From: Spinellus fusiger
Lineage: Eukaryota > Mucoromycota > Mucoromycetes > Mucorales > Phycomycetaceae
Direction of reading: 5' to 3'
Length of the DNA: 64,000 nt
NCBI GenBank assembly: GCA_025094145.1
Contig: JALLLS010000034.1
Location: 124,001 to 188,000 of the forward strand
Position 1 is the stretch's first letter; every line of letters starts with the position of its first letter. This document shows positions 11,402-22,771 of the stretch, piece after piece. A program made the position numbers and the translations under genes. A model generated the notes under the pieces. The model did not search any database. It had not been told where the DNA came from and saw only the letters and a program-made list of their open reading frames with translations.

Positions 11402-13059
11402 CTATTCATCTTCTTCTTTATTGTCTTCGTCTTCAATGTCAGGCAATGGGAAGTTCAGTAGTGCTGCTACTCCTGACAATTGCTGTAGTTCTGATGGATC
11501 TGCGTTAGTTCTTTCTCTTTCTTTCTTTCTTTCTTTCTATATCCTCTTCTTACGTTCACCAGAGACATGCAGACTAGAGAATACATAAACACTGCCACCC
11601 ATGGCCCTTACACCCTCCACCAATGCAATGTACTGTTTACGGGTAGCAATATCAGCAGAACGGAACAATTCATCTGTCACTATAAGGGTTCCTATGGCCC
11701 CTTGTTCATTGGCTTTGGCAACATGACCATAGCCATAGAATGCACGGTCAGGATCATGGTTCAGCATCTCATAGAACTTTTGCAAGGCACCGACTTCTCG
11801 TGCTGCCTTTGTGTCTGCCAATTTAGCAAGGACAGAGGCATCTTGCATGACTTCATTCAATGCGTGTTTGTGGCCTGAGGAGCAGTGGATAAGAATGAAC
11901 TTGTATCTGTTTTCCAGAATGACTTTGTTTTCTGTTTTCTATGGCATATACATATAAAGGCATTCTTTTTGTTTGTTTTGGAGGAAGCGATGGCTTACCA
12001 CTGCCTGATCCACCATATAAGCATAGAAGCGATCCTACAACATTCTTGGTGTCAGTCCTCATACACATTATACATACCTAGATAGCTGCTTACCTTTACA
12101 AATCCAGGACTGGCAATGATGACTGCCTTGACAATATCAAAGCGTACATGTCGTTCGATGGCTTGGTAGATGTGTTCATAGAACTTTGTCAATCCCTGGA
12201 GGTGGAGTAAGCAAAGAATAGGCGCAATGTCTCCAACAACAACAACAACAGCAGCAGCAGCAGCAGCATCAGCAGCAACAGCAGCAGGAACATAGAAAGA
12301 AAGAAAGAAACCCTCTTTACCTTGTCATAATTAGTGACAGATCCTTTTCTCTTTCTAGGGATGGGTGTTTCTATTCTCTGCTTCACAACGGTCATATGCT
12401 GTGTAAGGAAACAGAGATTGGCCAGTCCTACAGTGTAGAACAAGGACGTCGGTGGGCTTCTTCTTACATGCTCAAAGGGTGGCTTACCTTCTTGACACAC
12501 CACAGCCGCTACCTCTGCCTGTGTTGTGATGTCACAGGACTCATCCACTCTTTCCAGGGCAATGGTATCCCACTCGGGCTTCACCACTGTCAGATGCCTA
12601 TTGAGTTCCAGATCAATGGTATGGTAACTCCCCATCTGCACTCTACTGTTAGCCACATCCGCAGTCACTGGGCATGGGGCATGGGGCATGGGGCATGGGG
12701 GCACTGGACCCTAGGACTTGCCTTGACATGCACATTCTCACTTGCCACCCGTCCATTGATCCGCAACAACCCCACCTGGGCATCAAAATCCACCGTCTCC
12801 ACTGTAATGGTCAGCACAAGACGGATTCTCTGGCTGGAGGTGGATCCAGTGGTGCTCTCGGACTGAAGACGACTAGAGAAGGAAATCCACCACTGATGGA
12901 TAAGCTGTCTGTCAATGTCACTTACCGAATCGTTGTTGCCTTGATCAAGTCGTCTTTGGTAATGAGGTTGTACACATGCCACATGTCCTCGAGTTCCTCG
13001 GGACAGAGAGTGACATGACCCGAGTGATCTTTCTCAATGCATTTAGATATCAGCTTCAT
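11402..13059 (-). CDS. DOM34: DOM34/Pelota, ribosome-rescue factor
   Basis: Read from ATG 13059 the exons give [40 protein letters not shown], then [39 protein letters not shown] and a C-terminus with [18 protein letters not shown], all diagnostic of Pelota. The protein binds Hbs1 and splits stalled ribosomes in no-go and non-stop decay in the cytoplasm; the PRKRKG motif in the central region is the family signature. One intron, 12636-12721, has a GC donor (AAG|GCAAGT) and an internal heptamer repeat; another has CAACAGCAG runs. The last exon follows a short intron near 11480-11560. It is divergently arranged with VPS36, 266 bp away. Confidence 0.95.
12228..12293. repeat. CAACAA/CAGCAG tract in a DOM34 intron
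   Basis: Trinucleotide runs lie between coding exons of DOM34. The leucine-rich antisense frame across them is not coding. Confidence 0.85.
12636..12721 (-). other. GC-AG intron of DOM34
   Basis: The flanking exons give HVK and MGSYHTI, which are contiguous in Pelota proteins. The only junction that keeps this uses GCAAGT as donor and GTGCAG as acceptor, an 86-nt intron. It contains four tandem copies of a 7-mer (ATGGGGC on the plus strand). Confidence 0.85.
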
Positions 13060-13325
13060 GGCCAATAGTCATTAGTATGAGGGATCAATAAGCGTCTATT
13101 TTATTTATTTCTTTCTTTCTTTCGTCCGTTCTCTCGGTAAGAACAGTATTTATACCTTCATGACTTGTGTAAATAAATAAGAAAGAGCAGTAAAGGGTAA
13201 AGGCAATCTGTTCTCTTATGCACGTGATTTGAAACAGCGCCCCTTTTCCCTCTCTTTTTCTTTTTCTTTTTTCTATTTCTATTTCTAGTGGGAGAAGTAG
13301 CCGTTTCCTTTTTGTCTTGTCTGTC
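13060..13325. promoter_or_regulatory. Divergent intergenic promoter region (DOM34 / VPS36)
   Basis: The 266 bp between the two start codons must drive both genes. It is pyrimidine-rich on the plus strand near VPS36 (runs of TTTCT) and has no obvious TATA box; individual sites cannot be named. Confidence 0.5.
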
Positions 13326-15185
13326 ATGAAGTATTTCAAAAACACGCACGTACCACCACCTCACCGACCTGTGCTTGGAGAATTCGAAGGGATGGTAGGA
13401 CAGCAGACAAATGTGGGACTGTACGAGGGGTAAGTTGCTGACAAGGGTGGGGATGGCCACTGATACAGCAGCAAACATAAACTCCCAGACCAGCAGAATG
13501 GGGTCTGCTACCTGACATCCCATCGTATGGTGTATGTGGATAGAGCAGCCCCTATCGAACATTCGGTGGAAATAGCACTGGAGCGCATAGACAGAATAGA
13601 AAGCTATGTAAGAACAAGAACAAGAACAACAAGAGCAGCAAGAGCATAAAGAATGACTTGTAACTGTGAATAAGAGTGGATTCTTGAGATCCTCTCCCAA
13701 GATTATCCTGTACCTTTCCTCCAAACCCAATGCTGCTGCTGCTGCTGCTGCTACTGCTGAAACTACTGCTACTGCTGAAACTACTGCTAATACTACAGCT
13801 GAAACTACAACTACCATGACAGGTGTATGGGCCTGCTCCATCTGTTTCTATAGCAACTCAGCCACTGCTCCCAAGTGTGGATTGTGTGGTGTCAAACCAG
13901 TTGGGAACATAGAAACAGCCCCTCCCTCATCCCATTCTGCCTCTCAATGCAGAGTATGCACATTTGAGAATCACCCCAGCATGCGTCTGTGTGAGATGTG
14001 TGGTGCGGATCTAGCCACAGAAACAGTCCATCTTCCTCCAGCAGAAAAGATAGAACAGGAGATGGAAGCCAATGCCTGTGTGAAGGTTGCATTTCGATCA
14101 GGAGGACAGGCACCGTTCTATTCTCTTATGAAAGAAGCACTCCACGCCAGAGCATGGGAGACAAAGAGAGCAGTGGTGGCAGAGACGGGAAGAAGGCAGA
14201 AGAGGGGGGTTGGCATTAGTAAGTGGTGTTGATGCCAGTGGTCCTGGGGTTGCAAATAACTCTTGTTTAGGTGCTATTCAGGACAGAATTGCACAGTCCA
14301 CCCAGTCCACCCAAGAAACAATGGTCGATGCATTTCAGGATCTACAGCGCTTAATTACAAATGCAACAGAAATGGTAACCATCGTCCTTGGAGTGCCAAC
14401 TAAACAAACAAAACAAAATAAAAGGTACAATTGGCAGAATCCATCTCCCTCAAAATGAGCAAAGAGACCAATGACAAGGAAGCAGCTAGATTACGAAGCT
14501 ACTGCATGGATCTTGGCATTGCTAGGCCTGTCACTCGGTAAGCCCACGGGACAGGACAGAAAAGAAAGACTTATCCTTGAGTGATTCTGCTGGATCAGTG
14601 TATCATCAGGAGCTGGCTAGGGAGTTGGCAGAGTTCCTTGCTAGATTCCTAGAGAAAGAGGCAGTGAAGCCTCTGACAGATGTCTACTGTGTATTCAACC
14701 GAGCAAGAGGCGTGGGTAAGTGCAGTAGGGCTGTTCATAGTGCAGTGAACTTAATAGAAGAGACATAAGCCTTGGTCTCTCCTGGAGATGTGTACAAGGC
14801 AAGTCTCCAATTCGAATCTCTTCAACTTCCTTTTAGACTGCACCGATTTCCCAGCGGATTACTAGCCATTCAGTCCATAGCCATGGAAGATGAAATCATT
14901 ACACGTATTCTATCCCATCTTCAGCGACAGTGCCATATCACTGCCCTTGAATTGGCTGAATTGGAGCAATGGGCCATTGCTCTAGCTACAGAAGAACTAC
15001 TGGTAATGTGTCTTTTTATTTATTTATTATTATTATTATTACTCTTATTACTACTCTTATAACCACTCTTGCTATTCACTTGAACTGACATGGATCCACA
15101 GAAAATGGAAAGAAAGGGCATTGTCTGTCGTGATGAAGGACCCACAGGCCTATCTTTCTATAAGAATTTATTTATTATAGGATGA
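13326..15185 (+). CDS. VPS36: VPS36, ESCRT-II subunit with GLUE domain and two NZF fingers
   Basis: The first exon from ATG 13326 gives the start of a GLUE domain (QQTNVGLYEG); the next, from an acceptor near 13470, continues in frame with QQNGVCYLTSHRMVYVDRAA. The GLUE domain is interrupted by two RanBP2/NZF zinc fingers, WACSICFYSNSATAPKCGLC and CRVCTFENHPSMRLCEMC, then resumes with VKVAFRSGGQAPFYSLMKEA. The C-terminal winged-helix region includes ELARELAEFL, FNRARGV and LVSPGDVY. ESCRT-II sorts ubiquitylated membrane proteins at endosomes; GLUE binds phosphoinositides and the fingers bind ubiquitin or ESCRT-I. An Ala/Thr repeat precedes the fingers. Several short introns are present and the stop is TGA 15183-15185. 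Confidence 0.95.
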
Positions 15186-15470
15186 AAATGACACTTTTTT
15201 ATGCTTTTCATTTTCTTTTTTCATTTTCTTTTTTTTTCACTGTGGATAAAGAGATCTCGGCTGCTTTTTGACTTTTCGAGACATATTTGTTGACTCGAAA
15301 AGCTTCGAAAGAGCCTTGGGGTGGATAAAATGTTTTTTTTACACTATTTTATAGTAGTGCTAATAAGCAGTCCCGGGAAAAGGAGGTCACTTTTATCTCA
15401 GACAGGCCACTTTTTTTTTTTTTGTTATTTATTTATTTTTATAATCCCTTACTCTCCAATGAAGGCATAG
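15186..15470. other. Intergenic, AT-rich
   Basis: Poly-T runs and short AT stretches. A first exon of the small gene at 15471 could lie here but I could not identify it. Confidence 0.4.
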
Positions 15471-15745
15471 GAAGAAGAGACCCAAGTGGCTGCAGAGAGT
15501 AAAGAGAAAAGAGGCAGTGGCTCAAGACCACAGTTCTATGGGTGAGGGGAGGGGGAATGGCTTGGAGAAAAGAAAAAGGTCCAAGAATTGGTGAAGATAA
15601 GTAATAAGTAAGTTACTATTTGAAAGGCATTTCCAGCGACACCTGGGCTGATAAAGTCAATACTGTTCTTAATACTGTTCTTAATACCATTCCCAATGCT
15701 ATCCCCACTACTGCTCCTCTACATGAAAACAACCCTCTTTGTTGA
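15471..15745 (+). CDS. Possible small gene, 3' exons only
   Basis: A frame beginning after an acceptor-like TAG at 15470 reads EEETQVAAESKEKRG to 15541. It joins, by a GT-AG intron 15542-15636, to GDTWADKVNTVLNTVLNTIP, ending NNPLC and TGA at 15743-15745. The junction keeps frame and both exons have coding-like composition, but no start codon was found; a stop lies just before the first exon, so an upstream exon would be needed. The product would be small, hydrophilic and partly helical. I do not recognise it. It converges on TOP1. Confidence 0.35.
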
Positions 15746-15953
15746 ATGAATACATTGCTTTAAAGGCCAAAAGAAAAGAAAAGAAAAAGAAAAAAGGGCG
15801 GGGATCTACCCTAACTTGAACTCAAGCACTGTATATAATAAATGTCAAACGATACCACCAACACCAACACTATAAAAAGGAAAAGGAAAAGGGAAAGGGA
15901 AAATTCTGCTACCCAGGACACAGCCAATACCCTTCTTGTTTCTTCTTCTTTAC

Positions 15954-18788
15954 TCAGAATGTCTATAAAGAACAGAGTCAGTGGGTGGAATATGCCTATG
16001 AATGCACTAGAAAGAAGGGACTTACCCATGTTTCATCGATATTCTGAGCCCATCTAAACTTCTCAATGAGTGTTTTACTAAACACCTTCTCCAGTGGTAC
16101 TTTGGATCTCTTGCACCATCCAACACTGATTCTGGGATCAATGTAGTTCATCTTGGAGGTACCCAGTGAGATCTCCTTGTTTTCTTCCTAAGGACAATAG
16201 GTCTATGAGTTTGTCTGTGGAATAACACTCCACTGTACCTTGTCCGTTGCCTGAACACTTAATACATTGATTCTCTCCTCCACCTTGTTAATGGCATTAC
16301 GCAGCTTCTCCACTGTCCAACTGGACTTTGTAGGAATAGTCTTGGCATGACGCTCTCTCTCAAGTCTTATCTTCATCTCATCAGCAGCCAATAACATCTC
16401 TTTCAGTGAAGGGCCAGAATAAGGCTCTCCTTCTATCTTTGGCTTCTCCAACAACTTCTCGTACTTTTGTTTAATCTTTTCCTTCTCTTTCTCCACCAGA
16501 ATAGCCTCATAGGCAATGATCCATTCTTCAGAGAGATCAGGATCGTCTGCCATCATATCAGCTGACTTCTTTTTTGTTGAAGTGTCCAAGGCCAACATCT
16601 GTTTTCGCATCTTCATTCTCTCATACTTTAATGCACGGATCTATAGTGCAGGATAAGTCCTCTTTCTTTCTAGATCTCTTTCTAGATCTCTCTCTCCTCC
16701 TCCTCCCTACTACCCCACTTGCCTTGTCTTGGAACTTCTCCATCTGCTGTCCATGCAGCTTGGAGGCTGTACGTTGATGATTACACAACACAGCAACTTC
16801 TCTGTTGGCTCGGTTAAAAGAAAGCAACTTATCAGCTACTGAGTCATTCTCAATCGTCAACTTGTCTAGTTGCTGTTGGAAAGTATGTGAGGCATTGTAA
16901 GTACGGAACACTTTAGCTGAGAGGCCCTTCATGCAACTGTTCAGATACTTATTAAGCCCTGCAGTCTATACTTAAATGCGTCAGTAGTCGGTGGCATCTG
17001 ATCCTTTACTGTACCGTTAAACGATCAAAAATCATATGGCCTGCTCCCACTTGCTTCTTGAAGATCTTGATGTTTTTAAAGACTTGGATGTCCACTTCCA
17101 CCTTGTTCTGGTAGCGAATGGAATCCTTACCAAGAAAATCAAAGTGGAGGATGTTGGGTGCCTCGAGATCAATGTGTTCGTAGCGTAAAGAGCAGCAGCC
17201 CACAGTGTCTGCTTCATCGTCTCCTTTTTCGTTGCCTGCTCTGAGGGCCAGTCTGTCAATGAGGTACATGGCAGTAGCACGCTGTCGGATCTCACTCAGA
17301 CGATGCTTCATTTCAGCCGTGTAGTTGGATCTTATTTTGCTGACATATTTCTATCCATAAGTTAAGTATCTCCATTGATACACCCTCTATTTACCTTGAG
17401 TTCTCTGGCCTTTTCAAACTTCTGCATGTCACTCTGACCCTTCCAAGCAGAGGAGGCAGCCAGAAAGACATACTTGAAGGAACCATTGACGTTTTCCTTC
17501 CATGTAGCTAACCAAGTAGCCGTCTGATCATGGACAATAGAGGCCCATTTGTGACCTGCAGGTGGGGCTGGCACTTTGGCTGTGTGGCCCAGATTGACAG
17601 TCACTTGTTCTGGTTGCACACGTTTCTAACCATCCTCAAGGCATGAGATTTCATTCTAGTTCTGATGGTCTATGACTAAGGACTAGGCACTAGGCACTAA
17701 GAACTAGGCACTAAGAACTAAGAACTAAGAACTAGGCACTAAGAACTAGGAACTAGGAACTAGGAACTAGGAACTAGGAACTAGGAGAAAGAAGAGACCG
17801 TGTTTTGTTTTCTTGCTTTCTTGCTTTTACCTTTAATGTGCCTGTCTTGGGATGATCGCCACGACCACGGAAAAGACCTGGAGGTTCAATGCGGAAGTTG
17901 CCTACTTTTTCCTTGCGACCATCGACAAAGGCGTACAAAAAGGGCTGTTCCAAGGCCACCTTTTCTTGTTTTGCTCTCTAGCAGCAGCAATAATAACAGA
18001 TACAGTGAATAAGTTCTGTTTCCATAACGAAATAAACAAATGACTTACCAACTTTTCATCTTTTGTGTATTGCTTCTTCTTTTCCTTGTCTTTTTCAAAT
18101 TTCTCCCAAATAGGTCTGAAATCACATTTTTTGAACTTTTCAATCTTGGGATTCTACGTGTTTTTTTAATAAAAATAGAGTCATAAAGATGAGGGCATGA
18201 AAATAACATGGACCGAGAAACATAAAACCATATGAAAACACATATGAAAGAGAAGGGTGCATTTTCTCTTATGCTATAGATTACCTGAGGATCCTGTCTA
18301 AGCACCTCCTGCCAATCCCTAAAAAAGTTCTTTTGAAAGGTAGGGTTTTTGGCATGGTCTGTTTCCAAGAGAGCAGCAAAAAAACTCGCTACTTCTTCGG
18401 CTTCTGGTGCCAATGAGATAGGCCTGCCGTCATATCTCATTTTGACGTTATGAGGAATATACACAGGTGGAAATAGAACACCACTATGCTCTAATGTAGT
18501 CCATTTGATGGTACCGTCGGCTTCCTCATCTTTCTGGATTTCTTCTTCCCACCACTTGTACACATTCTCCTCCTCTTCCTTGACTTTCTTGACTCTTTTG
18601 AGTTCTGGCGTGCCATCGTCAGCACTTTTGACAGAGGACTTTGCACGTTTGGCAGGCACTCTAGTATTCCCACTGCTCTTTTTAGCTGCCAACTTCTTCA
18701 ATGGCACCTCCACCTCCATGGGCTCAGTCTTTACGGTGTGCTCCTTTATTTTCATAGGTCGGCTGTGGGTAGCAATAGACTGTGACAT
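15954..18788 (-). CDS. TOP1: DNA topoisomerase I (type IB)
   Basis: From ATG 18788 the product opens with a Lys/Glu-rich nuclear tail. The core follows: [20 protein letters not shown], then [12 protein letters not shown], the catalytic region with [15 protein letters not shown], and the C-terminal domain with [14 protein letters not shown], where the Tyr is the family nucleophile. A Lys/Glu-rich linker (about 16380-16500) separates core and C-terminus. The enzyme nicks one strand, relaxes supercoils and religates during transcription and replication. At least seven short introns are seen. The last coding exon is very short: after DETW the frame resumes at 15962 with Thr-Phe-stop, like the short WRF end of yeast Top1. 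Confidence 0.95.
17670..17785. repeat. GAACTAG/GCACTAA minisatellite in a TOP1 intron
   Basis: Tandem 7-mers such as AACTAGG, AACTAAG and CACTAGG lie between TOP1 exons. Confidence 0.85.
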
Positions 18789-19593
18789 GTAGACTATTTT
18801 TTCTTTAAAATTTAAGGATCCACAAGAATTCTTTGAAGACAGACGTCACACATTTTCAGTCGTTCCTTTTATTTCTCTCTTTTTTTTTTTTATTTGTTGG
18901 GCTGGACAAAAGACAAAAGCAATTCATTTTGAAGGTCACTTACCCATGGTACGTGATAAATGGGTGGAATCTCCTCCTCCTCTTCTGTTCATGTGATGGA
19001 GGGTGGGCCATCCTATTCTTTGTCCACACGAGGCCCAATGGTGAAGAAGGCGAATAGAACGCATGGAAAGAAAAGGAAAAAAAAAAAAGACAAGGGAAAT
19101 GCCTCTGAAATTGTTTAGTCAAAAATGATTCTTCTAATAGGCTCACTGAGTCAATAATCGTACTAATTGGCAAATTGACTTAAGAAATAAAAAATAAAAA
19201 ATAGAAAATAGAAAATAAAAAAATAAAAAGTAAATAAAAGAAAGAGGTTAAAACAATACTAATAATACTGCTTGTAATTATTATAAAGAGAGATAAGAAC
19301 AAGATTTATTCTGAAGAATATATTAACACCACCCTTCCTTGTACTTGGATCACCTAAAGTCCCTTTATATATTCTTATCTTATGGATCTACCTGTCTATC
19401 TACCTGCCTAACTACCTAAGAAAAGAGAGCCAAGAGATCAGTCAGCAAGTCAACTAAACTATTCACTGTAAAGAAGGCTTGTTAATCTAGCCACAAGAAT
19501 GCTGGTAGTTACTCTGATCGGAGAGAGGGAGTCTCCTGTAGGGAGGCTGTGGTTGGTGCGGTAAAGGAAAAGAGTCTTAACTCTAGTGTAGTA
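18789..19593. other. Intergenic region upstream of TOP1
   Basis: The first few hundred bases should hold the TOP1 promoter. The rest is low complexity (AAAATAAAAA near 19185-19240). No gene is supported. Confidence 0.5.
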
Positions 19594-20973
19594 CAGTGTC
19601 AGGCAAAAGATTAATAAAGTGATTCATTTTCCGGTATGCTTCTGTAATAGAAAGTACTCGTTGCATTTAATAAAAAAAAAATACACATTAAACACACAGT
19701 AGAAACTTGAAAATTGGATGAAATATAAAGAAGGTCAACAGGATAATATATAGAGATTTATTGGGTGGAAATCCTTAATATTTGGTGCTTCCACCCTTGG
19801 CCTCAATTACAGTCCTACATCTCCCATGTATGCTGGCAATGAGGTTGTTGGTAACTACCTTGGGGATCTTGTTCCATTCTTGGACCAGGAGAGCCTTCAG
19901 ATCCTGGAGAGTGCTTGCTGGGGTCATCCTCTTCCGAACTGCTCTGTCCAGCTCTTCCCAAAGATCCTCAATTGGGTTCAGGTCAGGGCTTTGAGAGGGC
20001 CACCCCTCCATAGCAACAATGCCCTCGTTTGCCTTTCATTTTCTAGTCTCCTTACTAGTATGGCAACTGGCATTGTCCTCTTGAAGAACATAGCCTACCA
20101 CTGGATCCAGTGCCAAAAGACGAGCCAGCTCGGGGCAATAGGTCTTCTTTAAAAGACTAGTGTGTTTGGCACTATTGATGGATCCCTCCACCACAGCAGG
20201 TCTACTAACACCTTCACCAGAAAAGAGAACCCCACACCATCACCCCACCACCACCAAACCTCATCGTCGGCTTTACATTCTTTGGGAGCAGTCCCTGCTT
20301 CTTCCTGCGTATTACCCTGTTGCGGTGGCTGTTGCTCATTAGCTGGTACTTCGATTCATTGGACCAGATGTCTGTTTTCCAGTCTTCATCTGTCCAATGA
20401 AGGTAGGTCCTAGTCCAATTAAGCCTCAACTTCTTGTGTTTAATTCTGAGAGAAGGTTTATTAACCACCCTACAAGAAGAAAGGCCAATCCTCTTCATCA
20501 TTTCTCTAAAAGTGCTCATGCACACTTTGGTGGTCATCTGCTTGCAAAGTTGATCTATTGTCTGAAATGGTTCCCTTTCCATCTCGTATACAAACTCTCT
20601 CTCTCTCTCTCGTCCTTCTACATTAGAATGGACTTGCGCCCAGAGCTCTTTCCTGCTTTTAAACAGTCAGTTTCCCTGTATCTCTTCATAATGAGGCTGA
20701 CAGCAGAATGACTGATGCCAAACATGGCTGCAATCTCCACTTGACTGGTGCCATGTTGAGTGGCCTCTTAAACAATGAGTTGACGACCTCACTTGTTGAT
20801 ATTTTTCTTCTTGTTTCCAATAGGCTTGGTGGTTTGTTCAGTAGTATTGGACATAATAGATGTTATAGCGGAAAAAGAAGAAATGAGGAATAAGAATATA
20901 AAAAAAGTTTTTTTTTTTGGACGAAAATAGAGGTCGGAAAACGAAACCTTTATTATTTTTTTGCCTGACACTG
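19594..20973 (-). mobile_element. Degenerate Tc1-like transposon with terminal inverted repeats
   Basis: The left end CAGTGTCAGGCAAAA follows TA at 19592-19593; the right end reads TTTTGCCTGACACTG up to 20973. The inverted repeats extend about 40 bp with mismatches. Minus-strand frames show an N-terminal helix-turn-helix, then TYLHWTDEDWKTDIWSNESK (20214-20582) and SPDLNPIEDLWEEL (19775-20011), the DD34E layout. The first acidic residue is Asn (WSNES instead of WSDES), and the frame is broken in at least two places, so the element cannot move by itself. Confidence 0.88.
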
Positions 20974-20975
20974 TG

Positions 20976-22771
20976 CACACCTAAAGATTTTTGGGATATA
21001 AAAGTAAATAAACGGACAATAAAATAACACTATTCTTATGATTGGCTGATGTGTTTTAAAAGGGTATTTTCGCTGTCTGAATGAACTATTTCAAACTCTG
21101 TCTGCCTATTCTAGCAATAGCTACACTATCTTCAGAAAGTATTGGTGCATCTTTGGGGAAATTATAGTATAGAAATGTAGTATGGTTCAAAAAAAGACAC
21201 ATGTATCTTAGTTTAGTGCAGTGATAACTACACCGGATTTTTCTTTGATGTTTTGATATTTTGGTGGATTGGCTACTACTAGCTAGATGTTTGTTTGATT
21301 GCTGTTGATTAATAAGACTCAAAGGCTTCATTCTACGAAATGAGATTAAGCTATTGGCATTCTGGTTTTCCACAGCAGGAGTACCTTTATATGAATAATT
21401 AGTTATGCAACACTGGGGTGACTCTGGCTCTCTCCTCGAGGTATCTTGAAAACCTTTCACAATTGACTATTGAAGATGTATGTCCTGAAAGAGATAACCC
21501 GGTTTCCATCCAATACTAGTGATTGAGTTCTTCACTGCTATCATCTTCAGAGCACGTTCCATGAAGAAAATAAAGACGAGTTGACCTTTCTCTTATACTA
21601 TTTCTGTTTTATAATTGGTTTTCATATGCCATTGATTCAATGCGTAATATGATTCAATCCATGATTTGAGAACCAAGAAGTTTTGCTAAAGCATAAAACT
21701 TGTATATCTATCAACGGAAACTGTGAATCCCGTGGGTTTTCTATGCACATATACAGTCTCATACAATAAGTGAGTTGACAGAATTGTTTTTATTTTATTC
21801 TGAAAAATAAAGGTATATCTATCAGTCTAAGATGTTCATAATAAAAGGTTCATGGAATAATACAATAGTTGTAATAGTTGTTCTTTAACTGAGTGTCAGC
21901 AATCTCTTGATAAGTAGCATGTCTTTTCCATTGTCCTGTGATTTGATCTCTAATAGACATATTATTTTTTTTTCTCTTGATGGGACTATCTTCATGTTCT
22001 TGGCTAAGAGTTGGCTGATTTTCATTGCTTGGAGTCATTGCTTGAATAAGTTGTAAAATAGAAAATAGAAAATTGATTTGCCGTCTACTCATTTTTTGCA
22101 TGGGACTGTATACCTCACCAGAATGAGAATATTTTTTATTCTTTGGTCTTGTTATTATCTTGTTATTTTTCACACTGCACATACAACTTAACGCCCAAGT
22201 ACTTGTCAAGATGAGCATAACTAATCAAGGCAATGTGCCATTATTAACAAATAAAAACAATAGAAAGAAGTTGTAGACACCACTAGAGGCTATTCTGAAA
22301 GTAAAAAAGGCAAGCAGTGCCTTCATCTGGGCTTGTGCTCAATGTATTCCACAAGACACTCATTGTATTGTTATTAGGCAAGTTAAGACTCTTCTCAGGT
22401 CAGTCTCAAGTGGTCTTCTGTACTATCTAGGGTCTCTAGGGTGTACTACTGATCATAGTTATCTATCTCCCAAGGATAAAGCACAAGGCTTTTAGGGTAT
22501 AGATTCTATTGCTATGATGGAATGCACTTGGGCAGTAGCTATAGTCATACTATAGTATTATCTATACTATTACAATAAACAATTTTATCCATAAACAATA
22601 TATTCTATTGATAATACAATTTGATATTGAGGTATCCACAAAAGGAAACAATTATTTGGATATCCACAAACCTTTTGATTTTAAACACAGTTATATATAA
22701 GGGCAAAATTCGGGATGGACGTAAAGGGATGATTGTGTCCTCGCTTAAAAGCCAGAAAATCTCCTGGTGTG
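20976..22771 (-). mobile_element. TIR element of the CACACC family (1.8 kb copy)
   Basis: The left end is CACACCTAAAGATTTTTGGG (slightly mutated) and the right end CTCCTGGTGTG followed by TA. Long parts near both ends match the elements at 30019-31192 and 60612-61441. This copy has about 1 kb more in the middle. Minus-strand frames at 21850-22218 and 21086-21460 (e.g. SIRDQITGQWKRHATYQEIA, DAPILSEDSVAIARIG) may be broken pieces of a single element-encoded protein, which I do not recognise. The left end directly touches the Tc1 element at 20973. Confidence 0.7.

Noticed and set aside
18833..19173. Frames on both strands upstream of TOP1
   Set aside because: Short, low complexity and without recognisable domains; treated as promoter and spacer.
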